From contig NZ_MBQE01000005.1 of the NCBI RefSeq assembly GCF_001696535.1, forward strand, positions 310,001 to 374,000: a stretch of 64,000 bases of DNA, in the 5' to 3' direction. Under the pieces are notes generated by a model. It saw only the letters and a list, made by a program, of their open reading frames with translations. It made no database searches and had not been told where the DNA came from. Of this stretch, positions 42,005-53,859 are shown one piece after another; positions within the stretch are counted from its first letter, which is position 1; each line of letters begins with the position of its first letter. The position numbers and the translations under genes are program-made. The stretch is from Stappia indica (GTDB lineage: Bacteria; Pseudomonadota; Alphaproteobacteria; Rhizobiales; Stappiaceae).

Positions 42005-43008
42005 TCGCGTCCCCCTGTTCGGTCGAGACTTTCCGCCGCGTTGCGAGCGTGCCAAACGGACACAAGACCGTCAAGCGCGAGCCCGTCCGGGATGATGGCG
42101 CCGGCACCTGCCACCGCCTCGAGCGCACCGCTGGCGACCCCGGAGCCGAACCAGTGGGCCATGCGGCCGATGAAGGGCAGGCCGCCCTCCCTCTCGCGCT
42201 GCACCCGCCAGGTCAGGACCGGCAGGTCGGGAGCAATGCCGCGCTCGGTTTCCAGCCATTTCAGGCTGGCTTCCTCGCCGCCGAGATCGTCGATCAGCCC
42301 GAGATCGCGCGCCGCCTCGCCGGAATAGACGCCGCCCTGCGCCACCGAGCGCACGGCATCCGTGTCCAGTCCGCGGCGCTCGGCCACCCGGGCGACGAAC
42401 CATTCGTAGCTGTCGTTGATCAACGCCTGCAGATTGTCGCGCACCGCCGGCGGCGTCTCGGAATGGAAGTTCGGCTCCGCCTTGAGCGGGCCGGAGCGGA
42501 CCACGTCGAACTTGACGCCGATCGTGTCGAGCAGGCCGCCGAAATTGCCGTACTGGATGTAGACGCCGATGGAGCCGGTGATCGAGGTGTGCCGGGCGAC
42601 AATATGGTCGGTGGCGATGGCGGTCATGTAGCCGGCAGAGGCGGCCAACGTGCCGATCTGGCCGACCACGGGCTTCTTCTCGGCCAGCTCGCGCAGGGCC
42701 ATGTAGAGCGTCTCGCCGCCCACGGTGGTGCCGCCGGGCGAGTTCAGGTCGACGATCACCGCCTTGACCCGGTCGTTCTCGGCGAGCGCCTTGATCAGCT
42801 TGACCCTGTCGCGGTCGTCGACGATGAGCCCGCCGACAGGCAGTCGCGCGATGTGATCGCCGCGCCGTTCGAGCGAGCCGAATGCGCCGCCCCAGGCGAG
42901 CATCCCGCCGATCGCCACGATCGCGAGCAGGACGGCGAACGCCCTCCAGAACATCACCTTCCGGCGCAGCCGTCGTCGGTCGACCAGCGCATCCGCATCA
43001 AGGGCCAT
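42001..43008 (-). CDS. sppA: Signal peptide peptidase SppA
   Basis: A 335-residue membrane-anchored serine protease that degrades leftover signal peptides. One membrane segment lies near residues 20-40. The nucleophile is Ser124 in [10 protein letters not shown] and the general-base Lys176 lies in [10 protein letters not shown], the Ser/Lys dyad of the family. Also visible are [14 protein letters not shown] and [13 protein letters not shown]. It is the short (36K) form. The gene runs between rpsA and ihfB, an order common in Hyphomicrobiales. Confidence 0.93.
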   Translation of the reverse strand: MALDADALVDRRRLRRKVMFWRAFAVLLAIVAIGGMLAWGGAFGSLERRGDHIARLPVGGLIVDDRDRVKLIKALAENDRVKAVIVDLNSPGGTTVGGETLYMALRELAEKKPVVGQIGTLAASAGYMTAIATDHIVARHTSITGSIGVYIQYGNFGGLLDTIGVKFDVVRSGPLKAEPNFHSETPPAVRDNLQALINDSYEWFVARVAERRGLDTDAVRSVAQGGVYSGEAARDLGLIDDLGGEEASLKWLETERGIAPDLPVLTWRVQREREGGLPFIGRMAHWFGSGVASGALEAVAGAGAIIPDGLALDGLVSVWHARNAAESLDRTGGRE

Positions 43009-43414
43009 GGGCCAAACCTTTCGCTCTTCCCGTTTTAGGGAGGCCTATCGCTACATGGGAGCGCCCCGGTTGAAAAGCCCGAACTGCAGCAAACGCCCGG
43101 CCGGACCGCCGCTCCAGCTCCGCCCGACGCCGCGTCTCCCGGACATTTGCGGGCACGCCATGTCGTGTTGCGGTGCAGGATAACAGGTCTGCGGGAGACT
43201 GACGAACCATCGCGCAAATCACCCTTAACACGCTGGACGCGAACACCGATTCAGTCTCCGCGCCCGACCGTTAACGCAGCCGGGCGCTGTCCGTTCCCGC
43301 GCCTTGCGCGCTCTCTTGCATCAAGCGAGGGGGCCGCCTGCCGGCTATCGGGGAGGGGAGCGGATGTGCCATGCTTCGCGCACGGATCGCAGCAGGCATT
43401 GCGAGGAGGGCGGG
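43009..43414. other. Noncoding divergent region between sppA and the DUF488 gene
   Basis: 406 bases with no convincing gene. It must hold promoters for sppA-ihfB-lapA and the DUF488 gene. Two TTAA-type half sites (near 43226 and 43270) are present but without the TTAA-N7-TTAA spacing of a CtrA site. Confidence 0.4.
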
Positions 43415-43801
43415 ATGAGCGTTCGGATCGTGCGGCTGGGGACAGACCGCGGTGCGGGCGAGGGGCCAAGGCTTGGCACCGTGCGCCGGCCGCCGCGCGG
43501 CGTGCGCAAGGAGGACTATGCCTCGGGCAACTGGTACGACACCTGGCTGCCCGAGCTGTCGCCGAGCGCGGAGCTGGTGGCGAGCGCGCGGGCCGCGCAG
43601 TCGGAGGCGGAGTGGGCAGCTTTCGTGAAGGCGTTCCGCAAGGAGATGGCAGCGCCCGGACCTTCGCACCTGCTCGACACGCTGGCGGTGCTGTCGCATT
43701 CGGGTGCGTTTTCGCTCGGCTGCTACTGCGAGGACGAGGCGCGCTGCCATCGCTCGGTGCTGCGCGAGCTATTGGCCGAACGCGGCGCCGATATCGCCTG
43801 A
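43415..43801 (+). CDS. DUF488-family protein
   Basis: A 128-residue protein of the widespread DUF488 family, function unknown. The conserved C-terminal motif is GCYCEDEARCHRSVLRELL, with the CHR triplet found in almost all members, and an N-terminal YDTWLPELSPS region. The ATG at 43415 follows AGGAGGGCGGG; a longer frame from 43304 has no homology. It is convergent with rpsA and shares its terminator. Confidence 0.82.
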   Translation: MSVRIVRLGTDRGAGEGPRLGTVRRPPRGVRKEDYASGNWYDTWLPELSPSAELVASARAAQSEAEWAAFVKAFRKEMAAPGPSHLLDTLAVLSHSGAFSLGCYCEDEARCHRSVLRELLAERGADIA

Positions 43802-43828
43802 GGTGCCGCAAGGCCCCCGAAACGAAAA

Positions 43829-43852
43829 AACCCCGGCCTTTCGGCCGGGGTT
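43829..43852. terminator. Bidirectional terminator between DUF488 gene and rpsA
   Basis: Stem AACCCCGGCC/GGCCGGGGTT with loop TTTC, flanked by AAAAAA on one side and CTGTTTTT on the other, serving both convergent genes. Confidence 0.9.
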
Positions 43853-43880
43853 CTGTTTTTCGCGATGTCGCTTTTGGCGA

Positions 43881-45590
43881 TCAGTCGTCGGTCTCGCGGG
43901 CCTTGAGGGCCGCGCCGAGAATGTCGCCGAGCGAAGCGCCCGAGTCCGACGAACCGTACTGCGCAACGGCTTCCTTCTCCTCGGCGATTTCCAGCGCCTT
44001 GATGGAGACCGACACGCGGCGGGTCTTCTTGTCGAACTGGGTGACGCGGGCGTCGAACTTCTCGCCGACCGAGAAACGCTCGGGGCGCTGCTCGGCACGA
44101 TCGCGGGACAGGTCCGCACGACGCACGAAGGTGGTCAGGTCGGTGTCGACGATCTTGGCCTCGAGGCCGCCGTCCTTCACTTCGACCACTTCGCAGGTGA
44201 TGATCGCACCCTTGCGCAGCTCGCCGGCCGCAGCAGTGTCGAACGGATCGCCGCCGAGCTGCTTGATGCCGAGCGAAATACGCTCCTTCTCCATGTCGAC
44301 GTCGAGCACGACGGCGCGAACCATGTCGCCCTTCTTGTACTCTTCGATGACCTGCTCGCCCGGACGGTTCCAGTCGAGGTCGGAGAGGTGGACCATGCCG
44401 TCGACGTCGCCGTCGAGACCGATGAACAGACCGAACTCGGTCTTGTTCTTGACCTCGCCCTCGACCTCGGTACCGGTCGGGAACTTCTCGGCGAAGGCCT
44501 CCCACGGGTTCTGCAGGGTCTGCTTGAGACCGAGCGAGATACGACGCTTGACCGGATCGACTTCCAGGATCATCACCTCAACCTCCTGCGAGGTGGAGAC
44601 GATCTTGCCCGGATGGACGTTCTTCTTGGTCCAGGACATCTCGGACACGTGGATCAGGCCTTCGATGCCCGGCTCCAGCTCGACGAACGCACCGTAGTCG
44701 GTGATGTTGGTCACGCGGCCCGTGAACTTGGCGTCGACCGGGTACTTGGCCTCGATGCCGTCCCACGGATCGGCCTCGAGCTGCTTCATGCCCAGCGAGA
44801 TGCGGTGCGTGTCCTGGTTGACGCGGATGATCTGGACCTTGACGGTCTGACCGATCGACAGGACCTCGCTCGGATGGTTGATGCGGCGCCACGCGATGTC
44901 GGTGACGTGCAGCAGGCCATCGATGCCGCCCAGGTCGACGAACGCACCGTAGTCGGTGATGTTCTTGACCACGCCTTCCATGACCTGGCCTTCCTCGAGG
45001 CTCTGGACCAGCTCCGAGCGCTGCTCGGCACGGGTCTCCTCGAGGACGACACGGCGCGACACGACGATGTTGCCGCGGCGCTTGTCCATCTTCAGGATCT
45101 GGAACGGCTGCGGGGTGTGCATCAGCGGGGCGACATCGCGCACCGGACGGATGTCCACCTGCGAACGCGGCAGGAAGGCCACGGCGCCGTCGAGGTCGAC
45201 GGTGAAGCCGCCCTTGACCTGGTTGAAGATCTGGCCGGTGACCTTCTCGTTCGCCTCGAAAGCGACCTCGAGACGGACCCAGCTCTCTTCGCGGCGAGCC
45301 TTGTCGCGCGACAGGACGGCCTCGCCGAGCGCGTTCTCGACACGCTCCAGATAGACCTCGACCTTGTCGCCGATCGAGACGCCGGCGTCGTCGCCGTCAC
45401 GTCCCTTGACGCCAAATTCCTTCAGCGCGATGCGGCCTTCGACCTTCAGGCCGACGTCGATCACCGCGAGATCCTTCTCGATGGCGATCACGGTGCCGGT
45501 GACGACGGAACCTTCGTACAGCTCCTGCTGCTCGAAGCTTTCCTCGAGAAGGGCGGCAAATTCATCGCGGGTAGGGTTCAAACTGCTCAT
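43881..45590 (-). CDS. rpsA: 30S ribosomal protein S1
   Basis: S1 binds mRNA and helps initiation on weak leaders. The 569-residue protein has six S1 repeats; repeats three and four are clearest (VKNITDYGAFVDLGGIDGLLHVTDIAWRR and VTNITDYGAFVELEPGIEGLIHVSEMSW, broken here only by residue changes). The N-terminus MSSLNPTRDEFAALLEESF is standard. The ATG at 45590 has CCAGGAG upstream. It lies downstream of aroA-cmk, the usual order. Confidence 0.97.
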   Translation of the reverse strand: MSSLNPTRDEFAALLEESFEQQELYEGSVVTGTVIAIEKDLAVIDVGLKVEGRIALKEFGVKGRDGDDAGVSIGDKVEVYLERVENALGEAVLSRDKARREESWVRLEVAFEANEKVTGQIFNQVKGGFTVDLDGAVAFLPRSQVDIRPVRDVAPLMHTPQPFQILKMDKRRGNIVVSRRVVLEETRAEQRSELVQSLEEGQVMEGVVKNITDYGAFVDLGGIDGLLHVTDIAWRRINHPSEVLSIGQTVKVQIIRVNQDTHRISLGMKQLEADPWDGIEAKYPVDAKFTGRVTNITDYGAFVELEPGIEGLIHVSEMSWTKKNVHPGKIVSTSQEVEVMILEVDPVKRRISLGLKQTLQNPWEAFAEKFPTGTEVEGEVKNKTEFGLFIGLDGDVDGMVHLSDLDWNRPGEQVIEEYKKGDMVRAVVLDVDMEKERISLGIKQLGGDPFDTAAAGELRKGAIITCEVVEVKDGGLEAKIVDTDLTTFVRRADLSRDRAEQRPERFSVGEKFDARVTQFDKKTRRVSVSIKALEIAEEKEAVAQYGSSDSGASLGDILGAALKARETDD

Positions 45591-45951
45591 CGAAACTCCT
45601 GGCAGCCAAGTCTGGCTCGTCGCCGGCGGGTTTGTGTTGGTCCTGGCGGCTCCTCCATCCGGCAACCCCGCGTTTGTCTGGGGGGCTGCATCCGCGCGCT
45701 CCATCTGCCCTTTGGCAACAGGATTGCGCAGGCCGGCGAGGCGGAAGGCGAAACCGCACGCTCAGTCATGTCTTGCGGGAAATGCGTGGCCGTTCTTCAC
45801 CGAAAGGGGAAAAACATGTCCGCGATCCGCCAGTCTTCGCCCGGCCGGTCGCGGGCGAGCCGGACCATGAGGCCAATGGGCGCGGATGTCGGCACGCGAA
45901 GGCAGGCATCCGGCTCGGGCGCGATGCGAAAAAGCGCCGATCTCGTGACCG
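45591..45951. other. rpsA leader region
   Basis: 361 bases between cmk and rpsA with no convincing gene on either strand. It should contain the rpsA promoter and leader. No clear -35/-10 pair or structured leader could be picked out by eye. Confidence 0.4.
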
Positions 45952-48125
<2,174 letters not shown>

Positions 48126-48195
48126 TTAGGCTTTGACAGGAAGCCGGGCAGCCTTTATGCGAACGCCCGATTATCTGCAGACAAGGGTTGGAAAC

Positions 48196-48591
48196 GTGGC
48201 AAAACCCGAACTTGGCACCAAGCGGCTGTGCGGCGGTTGCGGCACGAAATATTACGACCTCAATCGCGATCCGATCACCTGCCCCAAGTGCGGTACGGTG
48301 TTCATCGTGGCCCAGGCGATGCGGGCGAAGACCGCGGCCAAGGCTGCGGCGGTGGTCGAAGAGGACGAGGACGACGTCGAGCTGGAAGACGAGGGCGCCG
48401 AGATGGTGAGCCTCGAGGAAGCCGACGCGGAGACCGAGGGCGAGAGCGCCGTCGCGATCGACGATGACGAAGTCGACGAGGAAATCGGCGACGACGACAG
48501 CGACGACGTCTTCATCGACGACGAAGACGAGGAAGACGACGACGTGCCGGGCATCGTGCTCGAGCGCGACGACGAGGATACCGACCGCTGA
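48196..48591 (+). CDS. TIGR02300-family zinc-ribbon protein with acidic tail
   Basis: A 131-residue protein conserved in alphaproteobacteria, function unknown. The N-terminal part, AKPELGTKRLCGGCGTKYYD, continues with a second Cys pair (CPKCG), giving a four-Cys zinc ribbon. The rest is almost entirely Asp and Glu. The start is GTG at 48196, with AAGGGT nine bases before, matching the family N-terminus MAKPELGTKR; an upstream in-frame ATG (48133) has no homology. It is divergent from aroA. Confidence 0.85.
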   Translation: MAKPELGTKRLCGGCGTKYYDLNRDPITCPKCGTVFIVAQAMRAKTAAKAAAVVEEDEDDVELEDEGAEMVSLEEADAETEGESAVAIDDDEVDEEIGDDDSDDVFIDDEDEEDDDVPGIVLERDDEDTDR

Positions 48592-48606
48592 AAACGGCGT
48601 TGTCCA

Positions 48607-48635
48607 CAGGCCCTGAAACTTTTCCTCAGGGCCTG
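48607..48635 (+). terminator. Hairpin after the zinc-ribbon gene
   Basis: Perfect 10-bp stem CAGGCCCTGA/TCAGGGCCTG with a 9-base loop, 15 bases after the stop codon. The T-tract is poor, so termination strength is uncertain. Two further inverted repeats follow at 48643-48660 and 48669-48692. Confidence 0.55.
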
Positions 48636-48658
48636 TCGGGAAAAGCGGATTATTCCGC

Positions 48659-48686
48659 TTGACTTGAGGGGCGGAAGACGTATTTT
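48659..48686 (+). promoter_or_regulatory. Probable tRNA-Ala promoter
   Basis: TTGACT (48659-48664), 16-base spacer, TATTTT (48681-48686). Transcription would start about 95 bases before the tRNA. The -10 lies in the loop/right arm of an inverted repeat (48669-48692). Confidence 0.55.
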
Positions 48687-48788
48687 CCGCCCGCACCGGC
48701 AAGACGAACCCAAGCGTCGCCGGACAGTTCGAAGCGAAGCGGTCCCGGAAAATCGGGGCCAGGATCTTCGGACAAGACACTGGAAGAC

Positions 48789-48864
<76 letters not shown>

Positions 48865-49032
48865 GTCTTCCCCTCCAGATGAAAATCCCCGTACATCGAA
48901 TATGTTGGCGCAGGCGCTTGTTCGCCTGATCACGCCGTTTGCGCCGTCGGGATCCCGTTCGCCGCGCCGAGAAATCGTCCCGCAGCCGTCGGCGATCGGG
49001 GCGCGGCATGGCGCGCGCCCCGCAAGTCATGT

Positions 49033-50028
49033 TCAGCCGAGCCACTCTTCGGGTGTTGCGGCCGAATAGTCGATGGGGTCGCCCATGGCTCCTTCCTCGC
49101 GCAGCGCCCAGTAGGCGGCGTGGAGTCGGGTGGTGAAGTTGCCCGGCGCCCCGTTGGCAACTGCCTTGCCGTCGACCGAGGTCACCGGAACGACGCCGCC
49201 GGCAGTGGTCGTCAGGAACACTTCCGAGGCACCGCGCACCATCTCGGGCGACAGCGGCGCCTCCTCGACCGGGAGGCCGAGCCGGCGCGCCAGCTCCAGC
49301 ACCGTGCGGCGGGTCATGCCGTCCAGCATGTTGCGCGCCGGGGTCACCAGCGTGCCGTCGACGGCGGCAAAGATGTTGAAGCCCGGCCCCTCCGCCACAT
49401 TGCCGTCGCTGTCGGTCAGGACGACGGTCTCGCACCCAGCGTCATAGGCGTCGAGCAGGCCCATCTCGAAATCGAGCCAGTGATAGTGCTTGACCATCGG
49501 GTCGGCGGAGGCGGGAGGAACGCGCAGGCGCGAGGAAATGTGCAGGCTCATGCCGAGCGACTGCAACTCCGGCGGCTTGAGCCACATGTAGGGCATGCAG
49601 AACGCCTGGAAGCGGCTTTCGCACAGGCGCAGGTCGCGGCTGCCGATGGGCGGGCGCCCGCGCGTGTTGATGATCTGCACATAGGCCTTGTCGTAGCCGC
49701 AGACCCGCACCAGCGCGTGGATGATCTCGCGGATCTGCGCCGGCTCGTAGCGGATCGGCATGCGCAACCGCTCGCCGGACCGGCGGAAGCGGGCGAGATG
49801 ATCGTCGAGGCGGAACACCTTGCCGTTCCACGCCGAAACGGTCTCCTGAAACGCGTCGGAGCGCAGGAAACCCCAGTCGAGCAGCGGGATCCGCGCCTCC
49901 TCGATGGGGACGATGCGCCCGTCGATGAAGGCGGAGCCTTTCTCGAAGCCGGGCAGCGGTGCGCATGTCTGCACGCTGTCGCACGGTTCCGGCCAGGTCA
50001 GCGAGGGCCCGGTGTCCTGCAAGCTCAT
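49033..50028 (-). CDS. Class IV aminotransferase (BCAT / D-amino-acid type)
   Basis: A 331-residue PLP enzyme of fold type IV. Lys180 in DPMVKHYHWLDFEMGLL should bind PLP; VVLTDSDGNVAEGPGFNIF and TPARNMLDGMTRRTVLELA are the phosphate-binding and family motifs, and EVFLTTTAGGVVPVTSVDGKAV follows. The family includes branched-chain and D-amino-acid transaminases and (R)-amine transaminases; the active-site loops do not settle which. The ATG at 50028 follows GGAAGGAAACAGAC. It is divergent from an XRE regulator that may control it. Confidence 0.87.
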   Translation of the reverse strand: MSLQDTGPSLTWPEPCDSVQTCAPLPGFEKGSAFIDGRIVPIEEARIPLLDWGFLRSDAFQETVSAWNGKVFRLDDHLARFRRSGERLRMPIRYEPAQIREIIHALVRVCGYDKAYVQIINTRGRPPIGSRDLRLCESRFQAFCMPYMWLKPPELQSLGMSLHISSRLRVPPASADPMVKHYHWLDFEMGLLDAYDAGCETVVLTDSDGNVAEGPGFNIFAAVDGTLVTPARNMLDGMTRRTVLELARRLGLPVEEAPLSPEMVRGASEVFLTTTAGGVVPVTSVDGKAVANGAPGNFTTRLHAAYWALREEGAMGDPIDYSAATPEEWLG

Positions 50029-50278
50029 GTCTGTTTCCTTCCCCAAAATCAGCGTCTTCGTTTCAAGCGATAGATTCGTTTTTTCAGGAGATGGCAGGCG
50101 GCGGCGCCGTCAGCGTTCCTGTGGTCGGCCGCCTCGCGCAATCGGATCTGCTCTCCCCGCGGCCGCCTGCATCCATCCCGTCGGCCGAGTGTGCCGACAG
50201 CCCGGCCTGTCGACAATTTCGCACTTGCAGATAATCTGACGCGAAGTGACGCATTCTCGAGCGGCGGGGTGAGGCATC

Positions 50279-51097
50279 GTGAGCGATGGCGGGAAGATGG
50301 ACGGACTGCCTCGAAACCTCCGTTACCTGTGCGACAGCAAGGGGTCCGTTTCGCATGTTTGCCGCGCAACGGGAGTGAACCGCCAACAGTTCAACAAGTA
50401 CCTGGCGGGGCAGCACAGGCCGTCCGCGGCGAACCTGCGTCGGATTGCGCAATATTTCGGCGTGGCGCCGCCGATGCTGGAAATGCCGCACGAGCAGTTC
50501 GTCTCGCTGATGGACGGCAACTCTCACCGTGTGCTCGACGAATTGCGCAGCGCCCCCAAGGCGATGGATTTTCTCGATCACGCGGTGAGGGGAGACGGGG
50601 CGCAGGGCGGCGACCTTCCGGGCCGGTACGACCGCTATCACTTCTCCAGCATCTATCCCGGCCGGATCCTGCGGGCGGCCTTCTGCATCTATCGGCACGG
50701 TTCGCTGCTGATGCACTACTACGTGGAGCGGTTCCCCGCCTACGACACGCCCGGCAAGGCCGACTATGTCTTCAAGTATCACGGGATGACGATGCCGCTG
50801 GCGGGGCGCATCTTCGCGATCGACTACGAGAGCGCCCAGCGCAACGAGCTGACCATGTCGATCTTCGCCTCGCAGGACCGCTCGCCGCGGCGCTACCTGT
50901 TCGGCGTGACCAACGGCATCGCCGCGACGATGCTGCGCCAGCCGTTCTCGACCCGCGTGGTGCTGCAGTATCGCGGCGAGGGGCTGCTGCAGCGCGAGGA
51001 CCTGAAGCGCTCGACGGTGCTGGACCGCAATGATCCGCAGATCCCGTTCGAGGTGCGGGAGTTCCTGACCTCGAAGGAGGACATGATCATCCTGTGA
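50279..51097 (+). CDS. XRE-type helix-turn-helix regulator with an unrecognised C-terminal domain
   Basis: A 272-residue protein. An HTH of the Cro/C1 type lies near residues 20-62 (GSVSHVCRATGVNRQQFNKYL followed by HRPSAANLRRIAQYFGV, broken here by one linker). The remaining 200 residues (IYPGRILRAAFCIYRHGSLLM, VFKYHGMTMPLAGRIFAIDY) form a domain not recognised, probably ligand-sensing or for dimerisation. The GTG at 50279 has GGGGTGAGG upstream; an ATG at 50297 is also possible. Divergent from the class IV aminotransferase. Confidence 0.75.
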   Translation: MSDGGKMDGLPRNLRYLCDSKGSVSHVCRATGVNRQQFNKYLAGQHRPSAANLRRIAQYFGVAPPMLEMPHEQFVSLMDGNSHRVLDELRSAPKAMDFLDHAVRGDGAQGGDLPGRYDRYHFSSIYPGRILRAAFCIYRHGSLLMHYYVERFPAYDTPGKADYVFKYHGMTMPLAGRIFAIDYESAQRNELTMSIFASQDRSPRRYLFGVTNGIAATMLRQPFSTRVVLQYRGEGLLQREDLKRSTVLDRNDPQIPFEVREFLTSKEDMIIL

Positions 51098-51358
51098 ACC
51101 GGTTGCTTGCGTGCGCGACGCAGGCGGCACGTGCGACCGCAACGGCACGTTTTTCCTATGAGATTTTTATTTCTTGGGCTTCCCCTCTCTCTCGAACGCT
51201 TATGCGGTTTCGCGCCACAGTCTCGGCACCATCGGTGACCGCCCGGGGCGGAAACGGGGCTGCCAGACGTTCGCACAGCCCCGACTGCCCGGCGATCACC
51301 CGCATCGGACTGCGCGGGGCACGCACAGGCCCCGCACGCATGTGAGAAGGGGTGCCAA

Positions 51359-51448
51359 ATGACGGCTGAGTACTTTCTTGGCGGAGCGGTGACGCTGCTG
51401 GTCGCCGCCTATCTGATCTACGCGCTGCTTCGGCCGGAGCGCTTCTGA
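51359..51448 (+). CDS. kdpF: KdpF, potassium-transporting ATPase small subunit
   Basis: A 29-residue single-helix peptide, MTAEYFLGGAVTLLV then AAYLIYALLRPERF, the classical KdpF pattern (family end is usually L-x-x-P/A-E-x-F). KdpF stabilises the KdpABC complex in the inner membrane. AAGGGG lies eight bases before the ATG. It is the first gene of the kdp operon; 216 bases separate it from kdpB, more than usual. Confidence 0.88.
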   Translation: MTAEYFLGGAVTLLVAAYLIYALLRPERF

Positions 51449-51664
51449 ATTCGCGGAACCCGGTCCTGCCCGATCCGCCAATTCGTCATCCGCGACCCGA
51501 AATCCCGAAATCCCGAAGGCATGCAGCCGCTCCGGGCGTCGCAAATCCTCCCCGCCATGATCGGGGGCGGTGCCGCTTGTGCGCGTCGCTTGCCTTCCGA
51601 TGCAGCCTTTCGGGCATGTCCCGGGCGCCTAGCCGTGCCACCAGGCAACAAACTGGAGCCACTC

Positions 51665-53737
51665 ATGAGCCAGTCACAGTCCGCGAGCCTGTTCGACGCT
51701 CGCATCCTCGTCCCCGCACTTGGGGGAGCCTTCAAGAAACTCGATCCACGCACGCTGGCGAAAAATCCGGTGATGTTCGTCGTCGCCGTCGTCTCGGTTC
51801 TGACGACGGTGCTTTTCGTGAAAGACGCGGCGACCGGCGCCGGAGATCTCGGCTTTTCCTTCCAGATCGTCCTCTGGCTCTGGTTCACGCTCCTCTTTGC
51901 CAACTTCGCCGAGGCGGTCGCGGAAGGGCGCGGCAAGGCACAGGCGGATGCGCTGCGCCGGTCGCGCACGCAGACGCAAGCCAAGCTCCTTTCCGACCCG
52001 GAAGGCAGGGAGGCGAAGCTCGTGCCGGGTACCAGCCTGAAGACGGGCGACGTGGTGCTGGTCGAAGCCGGGGATATCATCCCGTCCGACGGCGAGATCA
52101 TCGAGGGGATCGCCTCGGTCAACGAGGCGGCGATCACGGGCGAGTCCGCGCCGGTCATTCGCGAATCCGGCGGCGACCGGTCGGCGGTCACCGGGGGCAC
52201 GCAGGTGCTGTCGGACTGGATCAAGGTGAGGATCACGGCCGAGGCCGGATCCACCTTCATCGATCGCATGATCGCCCTGGTCGAAGGCGCAGAGCGCCAG
52301 AAGACGCCGAACGAGATCGCGCTGAACGTCATGCTCGCCGGCCTGACGCTGATCTTCGTGATGGCGACTGCCACCATTCCCGCTTTCGCCGCCCATGCAG
52401 GCGGATCCATCCCGATCATCGTCCTGGTGGCGCTGTTCGTGACGCTGATCCCGACCACCATCGGCGCGCTGCTTTCGGCGATCGGCATCGCCGGCATGGA
52501 CCGTCTGGTGCGCTTCAACGTGCTCGCCATGTCCGGCCGCGCCGTGGAAGCGGCCGGCGATGTCGACACGCTGCTGCTCGACAAGACCGGCACGATCACG
52601 CTCGGCAACCGCCAGGCGACCGAATTCCGTCCGGTAAAAGGCGTCACCGAACGCGAGCTGGCCGACGCGGCTCAGCTTGCCTCGATTGCCGACGAGACGC
52701 CGGAAGGCCGCTCCATCGTCGTGCTCGCCAAGGAGAAATACGGCATTCGCGGGCGGGACATGCAATCGCTTCACGCCACCTTCGTGCCGTTCACCGCGCA
52801 AAGCCGCATGTCGGGCGTCGACCTCGACGGGTCGTCCATCCGCAAGGGGGCGGTCGACGCAGTCCTCAAGCATGTCGAACAGGCGTCCGCCGCGAACGGA
52901 TCGATCCGCGCCAGCGCCGAGAGCAGACGCGAACTCGACACGATCGCCAGGGACATCGCCAGGAGCGGCGGCACGCCTCTGGCGGTGGTCAGGGACGGAA
53001 GGCTGCTCGGCGTCATCCAGCTCAAGGACATCGTCAAGGGTGGCATTGGCGAGCGCTTCGCCGAGCTGCGCCGCATGGGCATCCGCACCGTGATGATCAC
53101 CGGCGACAACCCGATGACGGCAGCAGCCATTGCGGCAGAGGCGGGCGTCGACGATTTCCTCGCCGAAGCCACGCCGGAAAACAAGCTCACGCTGATCCGC
53201 GAGGAGCAGGCGAAGGGCAAGCTCGTTGCCATGTGCGGCGACGGCACGAACGACGCTCCCGCGCTGGCCCAGGCCGATGTCGGGGTGGCGATGAACACCG
53301 GCACGGTGGCCGCGCGCGAGGCCGGCAACATGGTCGATCTCGATTCCGACCCGACCAAGCTGATCGAGATCGTCGGGATCGGAAAGCAGCTTCTGATGAC
53401 ACGCGGGGCGCTGACCACCTTCTCGATCGCCAACGACGTCGCGAAGTATTTCGCCATCGTCCCGGCCATGTTCGTCGCGCTCTATCCGCAACTGGGCGTG
53501 CTCAACGTCATGGGGCTGGCGACGCCGCAAAGCGCGATCCTGTCGGCGATCATCTTCAACGCGCTGATCATCATCGCGCTCATCCCGCTGTCTCTGAAGG
53601 GCGTCGCCTACAAGGCCATCGGGGCGGACGGGCTGCTGAAGCGCAATCTTCTCATCTACGGGCTTGGCGGCCTGATCGTGCCCTTCATCGGCATCAAGGC
53701 CATCGACATCGCCATCACCGCCATCGGCCTCGCCTGA
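51665..53737 (+). CDS. kdpB: Potassium-transporting P-type ATPase subunit B
   Basis: KdpB is the ATP-hydrolysing P-type subunit of the high-affinity potassium pump. The 690-residue protein has [14 protein letters not shown] (actuator TGES), the phosphorylation motif [25 protein letters not shown] for nucleotide binding, [15 protein letters not shown] and [21 protein letters not shown]. The ATG at 51665 has TGGAG upstream; the extension from 51521 is not conserved. It precedes kdpA, whereas the canonical order is kdpF-A-B-C. Confidence 0.96.
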   Translation: MSQSQSASLFDARILVPALGGAFKKLDPRTLAKNPVMFVVAVVSVLTTVLFVKDAATGAGDLGFSFQIVLWLWFTLLFANFAEAVAEGRGKAQADALRRSRTQTQAKLLSDPEGREAKLVPGTSLKTGDVVLVEAGDIIPSDGEIIEGIASVNEAAITGESAPVIRESGGDRSAVTGGTQVLSDWIKVRITAEAGSTFIDRMIALVEGAERQKTPNEIALNVMLAGLTLIFVMATATIPAFAAHAGGSIPIIVLVALFVTLIPTTIGALLSAIGIAGMDRLVRFNVLAMSGRAVEAAGDVDTLLLDKTGTITLGNRQATEFRPVKGVTERELADAAQLASIADETPEGRSIVVLAKEKYGIRGRDMQSLHATFVPFTAQSRMSGVDLDGSSIRKGAVDAVLKHVEQASAANGSIRASAESRRELDTIARDIARSGGTPLAVVRDGRLLGVIQLKDIVKGGIGERFAELRRMGIRTVMITGDNPMTAAAIAAEAGVDDFLAEATPENKLTLIREEQAKGKLVAMCGDGTNDAPALAQADVGVAMNTGTVAAREAGNMVDLDSDPTKLIEIVGIGKQLLMTRGALTTFSIANDVAKYFAIVPAMFVALYPQLGVLNVMGLATPQSAILSAIIFNALIIIALIPLSLKGVAYKAIGADGLLKRNLLIYGLGGLIVPFIGIKAIDIAITAIGLA

Positions 53738-53751
53738 CAGGAGCTCATCCC

Positions 53752-53832
53752 ATGACTGTTTTCTGTCTGCTTCTCGGCCTGGCGGTCTTCGGGCTTCTGC
53801 TCGTCATGACCAATGCCGTCGACCGGGCCTGA
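53752..53832 (+). CDS. Tiny KdpF-like membrane peptide between kdpB and kdpA
   Basis: A 26-residue peptide: MTVFCLLLGLAVFGLLLV then MTNAVDRA, a single hydrophobic helix with a short polar tail. AGGAG lies nine bases before the ATG, 14 bases after the kdpB stop and 27 before kdpA, so it is well placed for translation. It resembles KdpF in size and topology but lacks the P-E-x-F end. It may be a second KdpF or a coupling peptide. Confidence 0.6.
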   Translation: MTVFCLLLGLAVFGLLLVMTNAVDRA

Positions 53833-53859
53833 CCTTCCAGCGATCTCGGAGCCAATTCG

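Noticed and set aside
43200-43290. CtrA-binding site before the DUF488 gene
   Set aside because: TTAA half sites exist but not with the 7-base spacing.
48998-49021. Terminator after the aminotransferase gene
   Set aside because: A GGGGCGCG/CGCGCCCC hairpin exists but has no T-tract on the minus strand, so it is not listed as a terminator.
48865-49032. Integration site at the 3' end of tRNA-Ala
   Set aside because: No integrase, no repeated tRNA end and no foreign genes nearby.
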